A stretch of DNA of 64,000 nt from Lentisphaerota bacterium (GTDB taxonomy: Bacteria > Verrucomicrobiota > Lentisphaeria > Victivallales > Victivallaceae). Below are positions 28,448 to 37,998 of the stretch, in pieces. The notes beneath the pieces were generated by a model. The model had not been told where the DNA came from. It was given only the letters and a program-made list of their open reading frames with translations, and made no database searches. The first letter of the stretch is position 1. Each line of letters opens with the position of its first letter. Position numbers and translations under genes: made by a program. The stretch covers positions 1 through 64,000 of the forward strand of contig SUVU01000001.1 in assembly GCA_015061865.1 (NCBI GenBank), written 5' to 3'.

Positions 28448-30775
28448 GTGATAAACATGATTTGCCGGAATTGTCAGAATAATTTTGAAACCGACGGTAC
28501 TGCGGCGGCGGTCTGCCCGTTTTGTCAGACGGTTCAAAGCGCCGCTGTAACCGGAGTCCAGCCGGTTCCCCGCTTCCGTGATATTGACGAAACGACGGAT
28601 GATGCAACTCCCGATACGGCAGTGGCGGGTGCCGCAGTGAACAGTATCCCGCAGACGGCGGCCGATTACGCCCAGCGTCTGGAACAGGCGGCACAACCGG
28701 GAGCGTTTGTCCTGCCGCCACCGGTGTCAAAGTGGCGGATCTATCGCAAACAGCTGATTTTTTATGCCGTATCAGCGGCAGTGGCGGTGGTGATCGCAGT
28801 GGCGCTCCTGACGGTGCTTTGTTCCGGAAACAGCGCACCGGCAGCAAAGGTTTCCTGCCCGGTACTGCACTGCGATACCGCCGGAAACGATGCGGTCGCC
28901 AAAGCCGATTTCAATGGTGATACCCTGCTGCACCATGCGGTAAAAGAACATGACCGTGACCGCTGTCTGGCGCTGATTTCTGCCGGGGCATCGGCAGACC
29001 GTGCCAACTGCACCGGAGTGACACCGATGCAGCAGTTGTTGAGAGAGAAAGAGTTTGACTTTGATATTCTGCTCATTCTCATCGGCGGCGGCAGGGAGGT
29101 CAAACTCCGGGAGCTGGTCGGCGCTGACAATGCCAAACTGCTCAACTGGCGGCGGGCATGGTTTGCCGCCATGAGCAAAAAACTCGGTGAGGACAAGGAC
29201 GAGAGCGAACTGCCGGAATGTCCGCTGGTTTCTATGGATATGACGGTCACTCCGGAAATTTTGACCGCTTTGACTCCGGAAATCGCCGGGGAAATCCGCA
29301 AAGAGATCAAAAGCCGTTTCGGTAAAGAGCGCAAATTTGACCGGGAAAACTTCCGCAACACCCGGCAATGGGCGCTGGAAGTCACGGATTTTGCCGCATG
29401 GGGGAAATTGCTTGTTTTCATCGCGGGCGTGATGATTTCACTGCGGATCGTTGCCAAAATGGAGGCGCTCACCGAACGCAAGCGCCAACTGCTGGTCATC
29501 GGAATTATTTTTACCGGGCCGCTTTTTGCCGCCGGTTATCTGTTTTGGCTGATTTACAGCAAACTCAAAGCGAAATTATCCCCTTATCTGGCGCCGGAAA
29601 CCGGATTGCTGCCGCAATGGGAATTTTTTCAGCCGGAAATGGAAAAATATGCCGCACTGCCTGCCGAAACCGGGACTTTGCAGGCGGGAACGGAACTGCT
29701 GGAAACTGCGTTGCGGCAGCAGGCGTATTCATTGCAGTTGAGTCCGGATGCCGCCGGTTATCAATGTAAAATTCTCAGTTCCGGCGGCAAAATCCTGACC
29801 CAGCAGACCCTGCCGGTGGAATCCGGCAAAAATATCATTGCGCTGTTCCGCAAAATCGCCCGGATGGAAAATTGCAGCGGCGCATTGCAGAAAAGTTACT
29901 TTTTCGTCCGGTGCGGTAAAACTTTTATCCGCAGTGCGCTTTTCACTGCCTCGCTGGGCGAATTGGGCGTGCGGGCGACCTTTTATTTCCGGGAGTGGAA
30001 ATCCGAAGTTTCCACGCTGGATGACGTGCCGCTGCCGGAAGTACTGACTGCAGCAGTGAATACCGCACTTGCCGGTGCGGGCGGAGTGATCGCCGTCACC
30101 GGCGACAGCGACGGAACTTTTACCGGACTGCTGCTCAAAAAATTTGCCGCTTACGGAGAAGTCATCCGGCTCGGCAAAGATCTGCACGGTACGAAAGACG
30201 GGATCCTCTCTTTATCCGCCGGCGGCGGCGCTGATACCCCGGCGGCAGAATTGCTGCAGGCAATGCCGGAATACCGCTTCGCCGCAGTTGATATGAGCTG
30301 GGACGGCACTGCCGAACTGCCGGAACTGCTCCAATTGGCGGCAACAGGCAGAGTGTTGATTTTCAATATGAAAAACCATGAAACTGCCGCTGATGCCGCC
30401 GCTTTCTTTGAGCGCAGCGGTATGGGGCAAACGGTGTCGCAACTGCTGCTGGCGGCGGTAACTCCGGTACGCTGTTCCACGCTCTGCCGGGTCTGCGCCG
30501 CCCGGGGACAGGTGCCAGCGGAAATGAATAAATATCAACTTGATACCGCCGCCGTCAGCTGCCGTACCGGTTGTCCGGAGTGCGGCGGCACCGGAATCAC
30601 CGGCAGTATATTGATTTGCCGCTGTCAGCGTGATTTGCCAAGCGCAGTTCCGGATGATGGCGAATTGGCAATGCTGATACTTGCGGCGCGCGGCGTGACC
30701 GACTCTGCCGAGGTCGGGGAATATTTCGCCCCGGAGGAAAAATCCAATTCATCTGTATTGCAGACGGAGGCTTGA
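28448..30775 (+). CDS. Membrane protein: N-terminal zinc ribbon, ankyrin-like repeats, TM helices, C-terminal degenerate GspE/PilB-like domain
   Basis: MICRNCQNNF...VCPFCQ; NGDTLLHHAVKEHDRDRCLALISAGASADRANCTGVTPMQQLL; C-terminal CRTGCPECGGTGITGSILI resembles the GspE zinc motif; Walker A position reads TGDSDGTFTG. Confidence 0.6.
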   Translation: MINMICRNCQNNFETDGTAAAVCPFCQTVQSAAVTGVQPVPRFRDIDETTDDATPDTAVAGAAVNSIPQTAADYAQRLEQAAQPGAFVLPPPVSKWRIYRKQLIFYAVSAAVAVVIAVALLTVLCSGNSAPAAKVSCPVLHCDTAGNDAVAKADFNGDTLLHHAVKEHDRDRCLALISAGASADRANCTGVTPMQQLLREKEFDFDILLILIGGGREVKLRELVGADNAKLLNWRRAWFAAMSKKLGEDKDESELPECPLVSMDMTVTPEILTALTPEIAGEIRKEIKSRFGKERKFDRENFRNTRQWALEVTDFAAWGKLLVFIAGVMISLRIVAKMEALTERKRQLLVIGIIFTGPLFAAGYLFWLIYSKLKAKLSPYLAPETGLLPQWEFFQPEMEKYAALPAETGTLQAGTELLETALRQQAYSLQLSPDAAGYQCKILSSGGKILTQQTLPVESGKNIIALFRKIARMENCSGALQKSYFFVRCGKTFIRSALFTASLGELGVRATFYFREWKSEVSTLDDVPLPEVLTAAVNTALAGAGGVIAVTGDSDGTFTGLLLKKFAAYGEVIRLGKDLHGTKDGILSLSAGGGADTPAAELLQAMPEYRFAAVDMSWDGTAELPELLQLAATGRVLIFNMKNHETAADAAAFFERSGMGQTVSQLLLAAVTPVRCSTLCRVCAARGQVPAEMNKYQLDTAAVSCRTGCPECGGTGITGSILICRCQRDLPSAVPDDGELAMLILAARGVTDSAEVGEYFAPEEKSNSSVLQTEA

Positions 30776-30778
30776 AAA

Positions 30779-31312
30779 ATGGTGAAAATAATATTGATGG
30801 CGGTGATACCGGTGGTGGCACTGATCGCCGGATTGATGGCATTAAAAGGCGGCTCCGCACTGCGGGCGCTGACGGCAGTTGCCGGATTGCTGATCGTAAT
30901 TCCGCTGGCGGTGACCGGCAACGGGCTGGTGCTGGCGGCGGTTTCGTCCGGGATGATCTCTGCCGGTTCGGCGTGGTATGTGCAGATCGCAGCGGTGCCG
31001 TTGGGAGCATTGCTGCTGGCGTTTATATGTTATACGGTATTTGCCAAAATCGCCGGTGAGGGTTTGGAAACGCCGCTGCCGGTCGTGCTGAATAAAGTGG
31101 TCGCATTTCTGGCAACTGCATTTGCCGCCATGCTGGTGTGCGCCATATTATATCTGCCGCTGGCTTCCTCGCCATTGCGGCAGGTCGTGCCGGCAACAGC
31201 GGCGCCTGCGGCGATCCCGGCGGCAAAAGTCATGGATCATGCCGCCGGAATTACCCTGCAAAGCTGTGACGGCAGAGGTGTTTCCAGTGAAGTTTTCAAC
31301 CTCCGGCAATAA
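30779..31312 (+). CDS. Multi-TM membrane protein of unknown function
   Basis: Four or more hydrophobic segments; follows the preceding gene by 3 bp. Confidence 0.55.
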   Translation: MVKIILMAVIPVVALIAGLMALKGGSALRALTAVAGLLIVIPLAVTGNGLVLAAVSSGMISAGSAWYVQIAAVPLGALLLAFICYTVFAKIAGEGLETPLPVVLNKVVAFLATAFAAMLVCAILYLPLASSPLRQVVPATAAPAAIPAAKVMDHAAGITLQSCDGRGVSSEVFNLRQ

Positions 31313-31313
31313 A

Positions 31314-32126
31314 ATGATCCCGTTTTACTATTCCACTTACCACCGCAATTTCGGGGATGCGCTGAATCCGTATCTCTGGGAACGGATTTTCAATATCAAA
31401 TTGAAAAAAAGTGACTTCGCCCACGCTGAAGCAGTCGGAGTCGGCAGTCTGCTGCAAAAGTGTACCGCTTCAAAATATGCAGTGCTGAAGCGCTTCTCCG
31501 GTCACTTCAAACCGGCATTGCAGGTGTGGTCATCCGGCTTTATCGCCGCCGTGCCGCCGGGACAGGTGCTGACCCGGAAACTGGAGGTCAAAGCCCTGCG
31601 GGGCCACCGAAGCCGTCAGATCATTGAACAGCTTACTCAAACTCCCTGCGATTGTGCCGTCGGCGACGGCGGTCTGCTTTATCCGCTGCTGCTGGATAAA
31701 ATACCGGCTAAAAAATACCCGCTCGGCATCATCCCCCACTACCGTGACCAACAGCTTGACTGTGTCAAATCTCTGGCGGCGCAATTCCCCGGGGCGGTGG
31801 TGATCGACGTGCTGGATGAGCCTCTGGAGGTGTTGAAACAGATCGCCGCCTGCGAACGGATCTTTTCCAGTTCCCTGCACGGTTTGATCGTGGCGGATGC
31901 GCTGGATATTCCCAACCGCCATGTGCGTTTCAGCGGCAATGTGACGGGCAGTGAGTTCAAATTCGGGGACTATTATTCCGTTTTCGCTCCGGAATATCTG
32001 CTCCCGTCGCTGACTCCGGCAGCGGCGCACGCTATGACGCTGGAGGAATTATCCGGCGATTTCCGTTCCAAACTGCCGCAGATCAAAGAGCTGCAGACCA
32101 AATTGCTGGCAGCATTACAGCGCTGA
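31314..32126 (+). CDS. Polysaccharide pyruvyl transferase-like protein
   Basis: MIPFYYSTYHRNFGDALNPYLWERIF...VGSLLQ...RIFSSSLHGLIVADALDIPNRHV; start trimmed to MIPFYY. Confidence 0.75.
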   Translation: MIPFYYSTYHRNFGDALNPYLWERIFNIKLKKSDFAHAEAVGVGSLLQKCTASKYAVLKRFSGHFKPALQVWSSGFIAAVPPGQVLTRKLEVKALRGHRSRQIIEQLTQTPCDCAVGDGGLLYPLLLDKIPAKKYPLGIIPHYRDQQLDCVKSLAAQFPGAVVIDVLDEPLEVLKQIAACERIFSSSLHGLIVADALDIPNRHVRFSGNVTGSEFKFGDYYSVFAPEYLLPSLTPAAAHAMTLEELSGDFRSKLPQIKELQTKLLAALQR

Positions 32127-33299
32127 AGCGGCACTGTTTTTGAGCAAAGAGCGCAAATCGCTGTCCGCAGTGCGCCATAAATCCATTTCGGCAGCGGTGC
32201 ATCCCGGCGGCGGAGTCAGATTTTTGCTGATGATATGACCGCAAACGGAATTGCGTGCTTTGATCTCACCGGCAAGGATGTCGTTTTCGCTCAAGCGGGC
32301 AAAGACGATCTCATTGAAGTAACACCTGCCGCGATCCCAGATCAAATAAAGCGTGCCGTCGTCACCCTCTACGGCGTCAGGATAGGAGGTGTCACGGGGG
32401 TCGAGCAGCAGCCGGTACGGAAACGTGGCGCCATCGTCTTCCGAGAGCATGGCGGTCATATTTATCCGCTGACGGTCGTGGATGTTGCCGAGGTAAAGCA
32501 ATCTGCCGGAGCGCAAACGGCGGATGTAAAAGCGGGATGCCGGATTGGGGATGCCGGTCAATTCGCCATCGCTCCAGCTTTTGCCGCCGTCGGTCGAGAT
32601 GCTCCGGGCGGTGAAGCCGATATTTTTATCCGGACGGGCAAACATCACCAGTTCGCCGCTGCGCCGTTCCCAGATCATGCTTTCATCAAATGCGGTCGGG
32701 ACTTTTTTGCCGCCGCAGCACATGTGAAATGATTTCCCCTCATCGCAGCTTTCCTGATACTGGTAACATTGGCAGCTCCAGTTGTAGGCGCATAACACCC
32801 AACGGCGGTCGCTTAATACGGTCGGCTGACAGCGCAGAAAGCCCGGAGCGATAAACCGCGGTTCGCTCCAGCACAGTGTCGGGGCATCCGGATCGTTGCA
32901 GACGATCGCCCAGGTATTGAGGTGACCGGGCGAAGTCACCGGCAGCTGTTTGTGGTCACGCTGTACCCAGAACAGCCAGAGTTTACCCGCCGGATCGAGC
33001 CATAATTCGATATCCAGCGCCTGTAAAGATTTTTCCGGCAGGCTGTCCACCGTCAATAATATTTGCGACCAGCTCATGCCGTCATCGTCACTGCAAATGA
33101 GCAGATTGTAATTGTAGAGTGACGGTTCGGCACTGCCGCCGGAATACCATCCGGCAAAAAGTCTGCCTCCGGCGGTGCGTGCGATCGTCGGACATCCCTG
33201 CCACATCCGGCGGCAGGCGGCATACCTCTGCTGATCGGGCTTATGATTTACCGGGGCTGTCTCCCGGTGGCGCAATGAAATATCAATATCTGTCCCCAT
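32115..33299 (-). CDS. Sialidase/BNR-repeat family protein
   Basis: GCPTIARTAGGRLFAGWYSGG...SDDDGMSWSQ...STDGGKSWSDGE...SEDDGATFPYRLLLDP (Asp-box-like repeats). Confidence 0.75.
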   Translation of the reverse strand: MGTDIDISLRHRETAPVNHKPDQQRYAACRRMWQGCPTIARTAGGRLFAGWYSGGSAEPSLYNYNLLICSDDDGMSWSQILLTVDSLPEKSLQALDIELWLDPAGKLWLFWVQRDHKQLPVTSPGHLNTWAIVCNDPDAPTLCWSEPRFIAPGFLRCQPTVLSDRRWVLCAYNWSCQCYQYQESCDEGKSFHMCCGGKKVPTAFDESMIWERRSGELVMFARPDKNIGFTARSISTDGGKSWSDGELTGIPNPASRFYIRRLRSGRLLYLGNIHDRQRINMTAMLSEDDGATFPYRLLLDPRDTSYPDAVEGDDGTLYLIWDRGRCYFNEIVFARLSENDILAGEIKARNSVCGHIISKNLTPPPGCTAAEMDLWRTADSDLRSLLKNSAASAL

Positions 33300-33354
33300 G
33301 ACGATAACCTGAATTTATCACCTTTCAGAAACTTTCCGGGAGATACTTTATCGG

Positions 33355-33630
33355 TAATGTCCCAAATTTTGTGAAACATACATACAAGAGCGAATGAACA
33401 CATTTTATGGCGACACATAGAATATATCACTTACATTATGATTTGTCAAAAACATAAAACGATTTGATTGCACCCGGTGGATGCAGCGGGCGGCAATGTC
33501 GTGTTTTGCGCCGAGTACGGTGCGGGAGTGTACTACCGTACTCGACCGTACCGGCACAGAAGCAAGGCACGAAAGTGCCCGCGATGCGCCACCGACGGTT
33601 AGATTTTATCACAACAAATGGGACAATAAT
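33355..33630. mobile_element. MITE-like 276-bp repeat element, copy 1, with imperfect terminal inverted repeats
   Basis: Same length as 59832-60107, no indels, 9 substitutions by manual alignment; ends AATGTCCCAAATTTTGTG / CACAACAAATGGGACAAT match 14/18 as inverted repeats. Confidence 0.7.
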
Positions 33631-33765
33631 ACTTTATCACCTCCGGAAAAAAATCAAGTTTCCGTAACAGAAAATTTCAATCCGTGAAAATATACCGGAT
33701 AGATTCCGCAGCAGCAAATACGGCTGTTTCCCGTGATAAAGTTACTGTTTTTTGCAAAAAAACAC

Positions 33766-33794
33766 TTGTAAAAATTCATGGATAAGTGTATACT
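33766..33794 (+). promoter_or_regulatory. Promoter TTGTAA-17 nt-TATACT upstream of the GTPase/proton-channel operon
   Basis: Read directly; located between the repeat element and ATG 33859. Confidence 0.5.
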
Positions 33795-33858
33795 AAATGC
33801 GTGTTTTTTCTTTAACTATAATACGCTGGTAAACAGCAGTTTGGAAAGGATATGACAA

Positions 33859-35484
33859 ATGATAAATTTTACCTGCCCGCAGTGCGGTGCGACATACGAA
33901 GTGGATGACAGTTACGCCGGTTGTGAGGTCGAGTGCGGAGTGTGCAAACATACCTTTCGCACCCCCTGTTCCCAGGATGTATTTTCCCGCGGCCATATTA
34001 CCTGGATCACCTGTCCGCATTGCTGGCAGCGTTTTGACAGCCGGGAGGTCAAATATATCTCCCGCCATCTGGATCTGATCGGCGATCCGATCCTGGGTGA
34101 AGATGCCCAGCGCCGCTTTGTCCCGGTGCAGTATGCCGCCAACGGCATGGCGCTGGATGAACGGGGCATGGAGTGTCCGGAAATGGCTTGTCCGTCGTGC
34201 CATTTGAAAATTCCGGAATCGGTCATCAATCTGCCCAGTTCGATTTTTTCCATCGTCGGTGCGCCTGCCAGCGGCAAATCCTATTTTCTGACCACGATGA
34301 TGTGGCAGATCCGCAAATTTCTGCCCACTTATTTTGCGTTCAATCTGGCGGATGTGGATTCTTCATTCAACTCCGTACTCAATGAGTATGAGAGCATCCT
34401 TTTTATGAACAACCATCCCGACCGGCTGGTTTCGCTGCCCAAAACCGAATTGCAGGGCAGCGGATACACCAACCAGATCATGATGAAAGGATTTCCGGTG
34501 GATCTGCCCAAACCTTTCATTTTTGCCCTGACGCCGACCAGCAGTCATCCGGATATCGATACACGGAGCCGGGAATTGGAGCGCAATATTATTCTTTACG
34601 ACAACGCCGGGGAACATTTCCAGCCCGGCAATGAGTCGGTCAACAATCTGGCGACCAACCATCTGGCGTATTCCGACGGAATTATTTTTGTTTACGATCC
34701 TCTGCGGGAGAGCCGGCTGCGGAACTACTGCACCAAAGACGATCCGCAGTTTGAACTGGAATCGACCAACCAGCTGGCGCTTTTTTACGAAATGGCGAAC
34801 CGGGTGCGCAAATTTACCGGACTGGGGGCGACGGAAAAATACCGTCAGCCGCTGGTTATTGCCATCGCCAAATTTGATGCGCTGAAAGAGGGTCTGGGGT
34901 TGAAACCGGGTGAGTTGGATTATCTCCACTACGACGAGAAAAACTTTGAATATTCGATAGATTTGCAGAATATCACCAATATGTCGTTCCTGCTGCGGGA
35001 GAAACTTCTGGAGATCGCGCCGGAATTTGTCGGTGCGGCAGAGGGATTTTCGGAAACGGTATACTTCGTGCCGGTGAGTTCATTCGGGTGTTCGCCGCAG
35101 GTCATGTCCGGCGAAAGTTCCGGCAGCGGCATCCGGCAGAAAGTGCTGGGGATCGTCCCCAATGACATCAAACCTTTCTGGACGGAAGTGCCGTTTTTGC
35201 TCCAGTTCTATCTGCACGGTCTGTTGCCGGCATTTGCCGGAGAGGTCGCTGATGCCGGCGAGATCTCCAACTACAAATTTGCCAAAGATGTCATTGTTTT
35301 TTCGCTGCCCGGTTCCACTAAACGCTGTGAACTGCCCTCGACCTACTGGGGATGGGCGATCTATAATTCTGCTGACGGCAAATATTACCGGCTGCCGACC
35401 CGGGACGGTTACAAAGACGACCGTCAGATACGGGCAGCATCGCTGGATGAACAGATCGACAGTGATTTCTGGAATCAGCAGTAA
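33859..35484 (+). CDS. Zinc-ribbon P-loop GTPase-like protein (TRAFAC-like)
   Basis: N-terminal FTCPQCGATYEV...CGVCKHTFRTP and CPHC/CPSC pairs; Walker A VGAPASGKSYF; DxxG-like LYDNAGEHF; NKxD-like IAKFDAL. Confidence 0.75.
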   Translation: MINFTCPQCGATYEVDDSYAGCEVECGVCKHTFRTPCSQDVFSRGHITWITCPHCWQRFDSREVKYISRHLDLIGDPILGEDAQRRFVPVQYAANGMALDERGMECPEMACPSCHLKIPESVINLPSSIFSIVGAPASGKSYFLTTMMWQIRKFLPTYFAFNLADVDSSFNSVLNEYESILFMNNHPDRLVSLPKTELQGSGYTNQIMMKGFPVDLPKPFIFALTPTSSHPDIDTRSRELERNIILYDNAGEHFQPGNESVNNLATNHLAYSDGIIFVYDPLRESRLRNYCTKDDPQFELESTNQLALFYEMANRVRKFTGLGATEKYRQPLVIAIAKFDALKEGLGLKPGELDYLHYDEKNFEYSIDLQNITNMSFLLREKLLEIAPEFVGAAEGFSETVYFVPVSSFGCSPQVMSGESSGSGIRQKVLGIVPNDIKPFWTEVPFLLQFYLHGLLPAFAGEVADAGEISNYKFAKDVIVFSLPGSTKRCELPSTYWGWAIYNSADGKYYRLPTRDGYKDDRQIRAASLDEQIDSDFWNQQ

Positions 35485-35502
35485 ACATTTCCGGGGTGGG
35501 GT

Positions 35503-37980
35503 ATGGCATACGAATTGATATATACTTCGGCTCCGGCGGGGATCCGTCAGGGCAGTACCGGATTCTGTGTAGTGGCGTGTACCAAAGGCATCGGGCCGCG
35601 GCTGATGATGACTCTGGAAGCGTTGAGCGCCTACAAGCCGCTTTATCCGCACTACGCCGAAAATGCGTGGGACAATCCCATTTCCCGGGCGCATTTCATA
35701 TCCACCGTCAACGGCGCTGTCCAGCATATCCTCAGCCGGGTCTGCTTCAATGGTGTTGACCATACCGGCCGCTCCAATAAACTGGCTTCGCATGTGGTAT
35801 TGAGCCGTGCAGAGGCTGCCGCCGCTGTCGGCGGCCCCGGAGCGCTGCTGCTGCGTGAAGAACTTTTCAAAGACGCTTCGTGGGAGATCCAAACCCAATA
35901 TTTTGACCGTCAGCTGCAAATTCCGGCGACCGGCATCGCTCCGGTGCGGTGCAATACCTGGGAAGCGGTCACCGGTGATGCCGGGTGGGGCGGTTTTCTC
36001 GCCCGGAGTTTTATGGATAATCCGTCCCGCAACGTCTATATTTCCTACCGTCCGGAACAGCAAAGCCAGATGATGATGCTGATTCAGGAGGCGCTCAATC
36101 TGCTGCCCCCGGCAAAGCGCTGGGAAGTGACTTTCAATACTTATTTTGTCAATCTGCCTGCCGGAATGAGTTGCACCTGGCGCTGTTGTCCGGTGGGTTC
36201 CGAAGCACTGCTTGCCGCCAGACGCAGTCCGGCAAATATCGTCATTGACATCTCAGCGCCGCAGGAATTGACGGCGACGGGGGATTTGATCGATGTCGCC
36301 CGTTCCGGTATTTTGCCGCAAACTGCCGAAGCAGTGCCGGTATCAGCACCGCCGCCGGTGCTGACCGTTCCGGATGAGCCGCCGGAGGAGGTGGAGGAGG
36401 TATTTCAGGATACTCCGGCAGAATCTTGCCAGTTTCAGGAGAATTTTCAGCGTACCGCTGCCTCTCAACCATACCGTCAGCAGCCGGAATATGCCGCTGA
36501 ACCTCCGGTGGTGTATCACCGCCGCAGCCAAAAACCGCTGTTTACGGCGATCGCATTGGTGGCGGTGCTGCTGCTTTTGATTTGCGGCGGAGTTTATCTG
36601 CTGGTTTTCAGTCTCAACAGCAATTCAGAGACTCCGGCAGCTGTTAAAACTGCCGCTGTGCCGCCGCCGCAAGACCAAAAACCGGTGACAGTCAAAGCGG
36701 AAAAAAAACGACCCGCCACTGCGCCGCCGCAAGACCAAAAACCGGTGACAGTCAAAGCGGAAAAAAAACGACCCGCCGCTGTGCCGCCGCCGCAAGACCA
36801 AAAACCGGTGACAGTCAAAGCGGAAAAAAAACCACCCGCCCCCGCACCGAAACCGGAACCGGAAATACCGGAGCTTGATGACCGTTACAGTTGGGAATAC
36901 GATTCTGAGACCTTGATAAATAAAGATTCGAAGAAACTTGAGATCCCGTTGGGTTCCGGAGTTAAGAAGGTTAAAATTAGAACATTAGGAACAGACAAAA
37001 CAGGCGGAACAGACAAAACAGGCGGAACAGACAAAACAGGCGGAACAGGCTTTGTTGAGTTGAATCCCGGAAAAACAAGTTTTGAAGTCGGTGATCCTTA
37101 TGCCGGCGATAAATACGTTTGCACATTGACCAAAGGTATATTGACCATTGAAAAGAAAAAAGGCTCCACCGAGCTGAAAATGGAACTTCAACTTGAGTTT
37201 CATGGTAAAAATGGTTTTATCTTATGTCCGCTGTATTTCAAACCCGGCATTTCGTATTTCAGACTCGGTAAACCGCAAACAGACACCAACGCCAATACCA
37301 TTACCATTACCGTGGAAATAGAAAAAGTTCCGGATGGTTTCAAGAAAGAAAAAATCACTGTCGAACCAAAAGCAGACCGTATCGGCTGGGACGGCAAGAG
37401 GATAACTTTGACCTTTAATAGAGCATCATCTGCGAAAGAACAGGAACGGAATGTTTTTAAAGATCACAAAAATAAAATATATAACGAGTATACGGCAAAT
37501 AAATACAAATTTGTCGAAAACGAAGGAAAAAAAGAAAAACGTGAGGCTTATAAAGAAGACTGCCAATATCTTATTGATAATATCAAAACAGTATGCAAGG
37601 ATATCAAAAAGAACGCCGGTACGAACCATACCTTAAGAGATGAAATTGACAAAGCGATCAAAGGGGAGAAAGACGAGCGTCTGTTCGATAAAATCGCAAA
37701 ATGGATCGATATGGTCGACACAAAGACCGTCAACATGACTAAGTGGCTTGATAAATACAAAAAAGTTTGTGAATTTGTTGAAAACAACTGGAGAAACGTT
37801 AGAAAAGAGCATAAAAGTGATGGCTACCACCATTCATATAACACTAAAGAGCTTGAAGAAAAAATCAAAAAACTCGAAGCCGAAGTGGAAAACGAGAAAA
37901 AAACAGTTGATCCCAGTCTGGAAAAGAATTATAAACTTCTTTATTACGAGCAGAAAGCAGGAATAATCAAATTAAAATAA
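35503..37980 (+). CDS. GAP1-N-like (GTPase-associated protein 1 N-terminal-like) protein with TM segment, Pro/Lys-rich repeats and a compositionally distinct C-terminus
   Basis: YTSAPAGIRQGSTGFCVVACTKGIGPRLMMTLEALSAYKPLYP; TM FTAIALVAVLLLLICGGVYLLVF; downstream repeat region. Confidence 0.65.
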   Translation: MAYELIYTSAPAGIRQGSTGFCVVACTKGIGPRLMMTLEALSAYKPLYPHYAENAWDNPISRAHFISTVNGAVQHILSRVCFNGVDHTGRSNKLASHVVLSRAEAAAAVGGPGALLLREELFKDASWEIQTQYFDRQLQIPATGIAPVRCNTWEAVTGDAGWGGFLARSFMDNPSRNVYISYRPEQQSQMMMLIQEALNLLPPAKRWEVTFNTYFVNLPAGMSCTWRCCPVGSEALLAARRSPANIVIDISAPQELTATGDLIDVARSGILPQTAEAVPVSAPPPVLTVPDEPPEEVEEVFQDTPAESCQFQENFQRTAASQPYRQQPEYAAEPPVVYHRRSQKPLFTAIALVAVLLLLICGGVYLLVFSLNSNSETPAAVKTAAVPPPQDQKPVTVKAEKKRPATAPPQDQKPVTVKAEKKRPAAVPPPQDQKPVTVKAEKKPPAPAPKPEPEIPELDDRYSWEYDSETLINKDSKKLEIPLGSGVKKVKIRTLGTDKTGGTDKTGGTDKTGGTGFVELNPGKTSFEVGDPYAGDKYVCTLTKGILTIEKKKGSTELKMELQLEFHGKNGFILCPLYFKPGISYFRLGKPQTDTNANTITITVEIEKVPDGFKKEKITVEPKADRIGWDGKRITLTFNRASSAKEQERNVFKDHKNKIYNEYTANKYKFVENEGKKEKREAYKEDCQYLIDNIKTVCKDIKKNAGTNHTLRDEIDKAIKGEKDERLFDKIAKWIDMVDTKTVNMTKWLDKYKKVCEFVENNWRNVRKEHKSDGYHHSYNTKELEEKIKKLEAEVENEKKTVDPSLEKNYKLLYYEQKAGIIKLK
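36661..36840 (+). repeat. Three ~60-bp in-frame tandem repeats encoding PPPQDQKPVTVKAEKKRPA
   Basis: Read directly; nearly identical units starting at 36661, 36721 and 36781. Confidence 0.95.
36988..37050 (+). repeat. 18-bp in-frame tandem repeats (GGAACAGACAAAACAGGC x3 plus a partial unit) encoding GTDKTG
   Basis: Read directly. Confidence 0.95.
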
Positions 37981-37998
37981 CATAGAGAGGAACATTTT

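Noticed and set aside
33481-33687. 68-aa ORF inside repeat copy 1 considered as a small conserved protein
   Set aside because: Similarity to the second copy is explained by the DNA repeat. Changes between copies alter amino acids (T/A, T/A, H/R), and there is no convincing ribosome site
35080-36063. 327-aa minus-strand ORF spanning the GTPase/GAP1-like junction
   Set aside because: Crosses two convincing plus-strand genes; no domain signal
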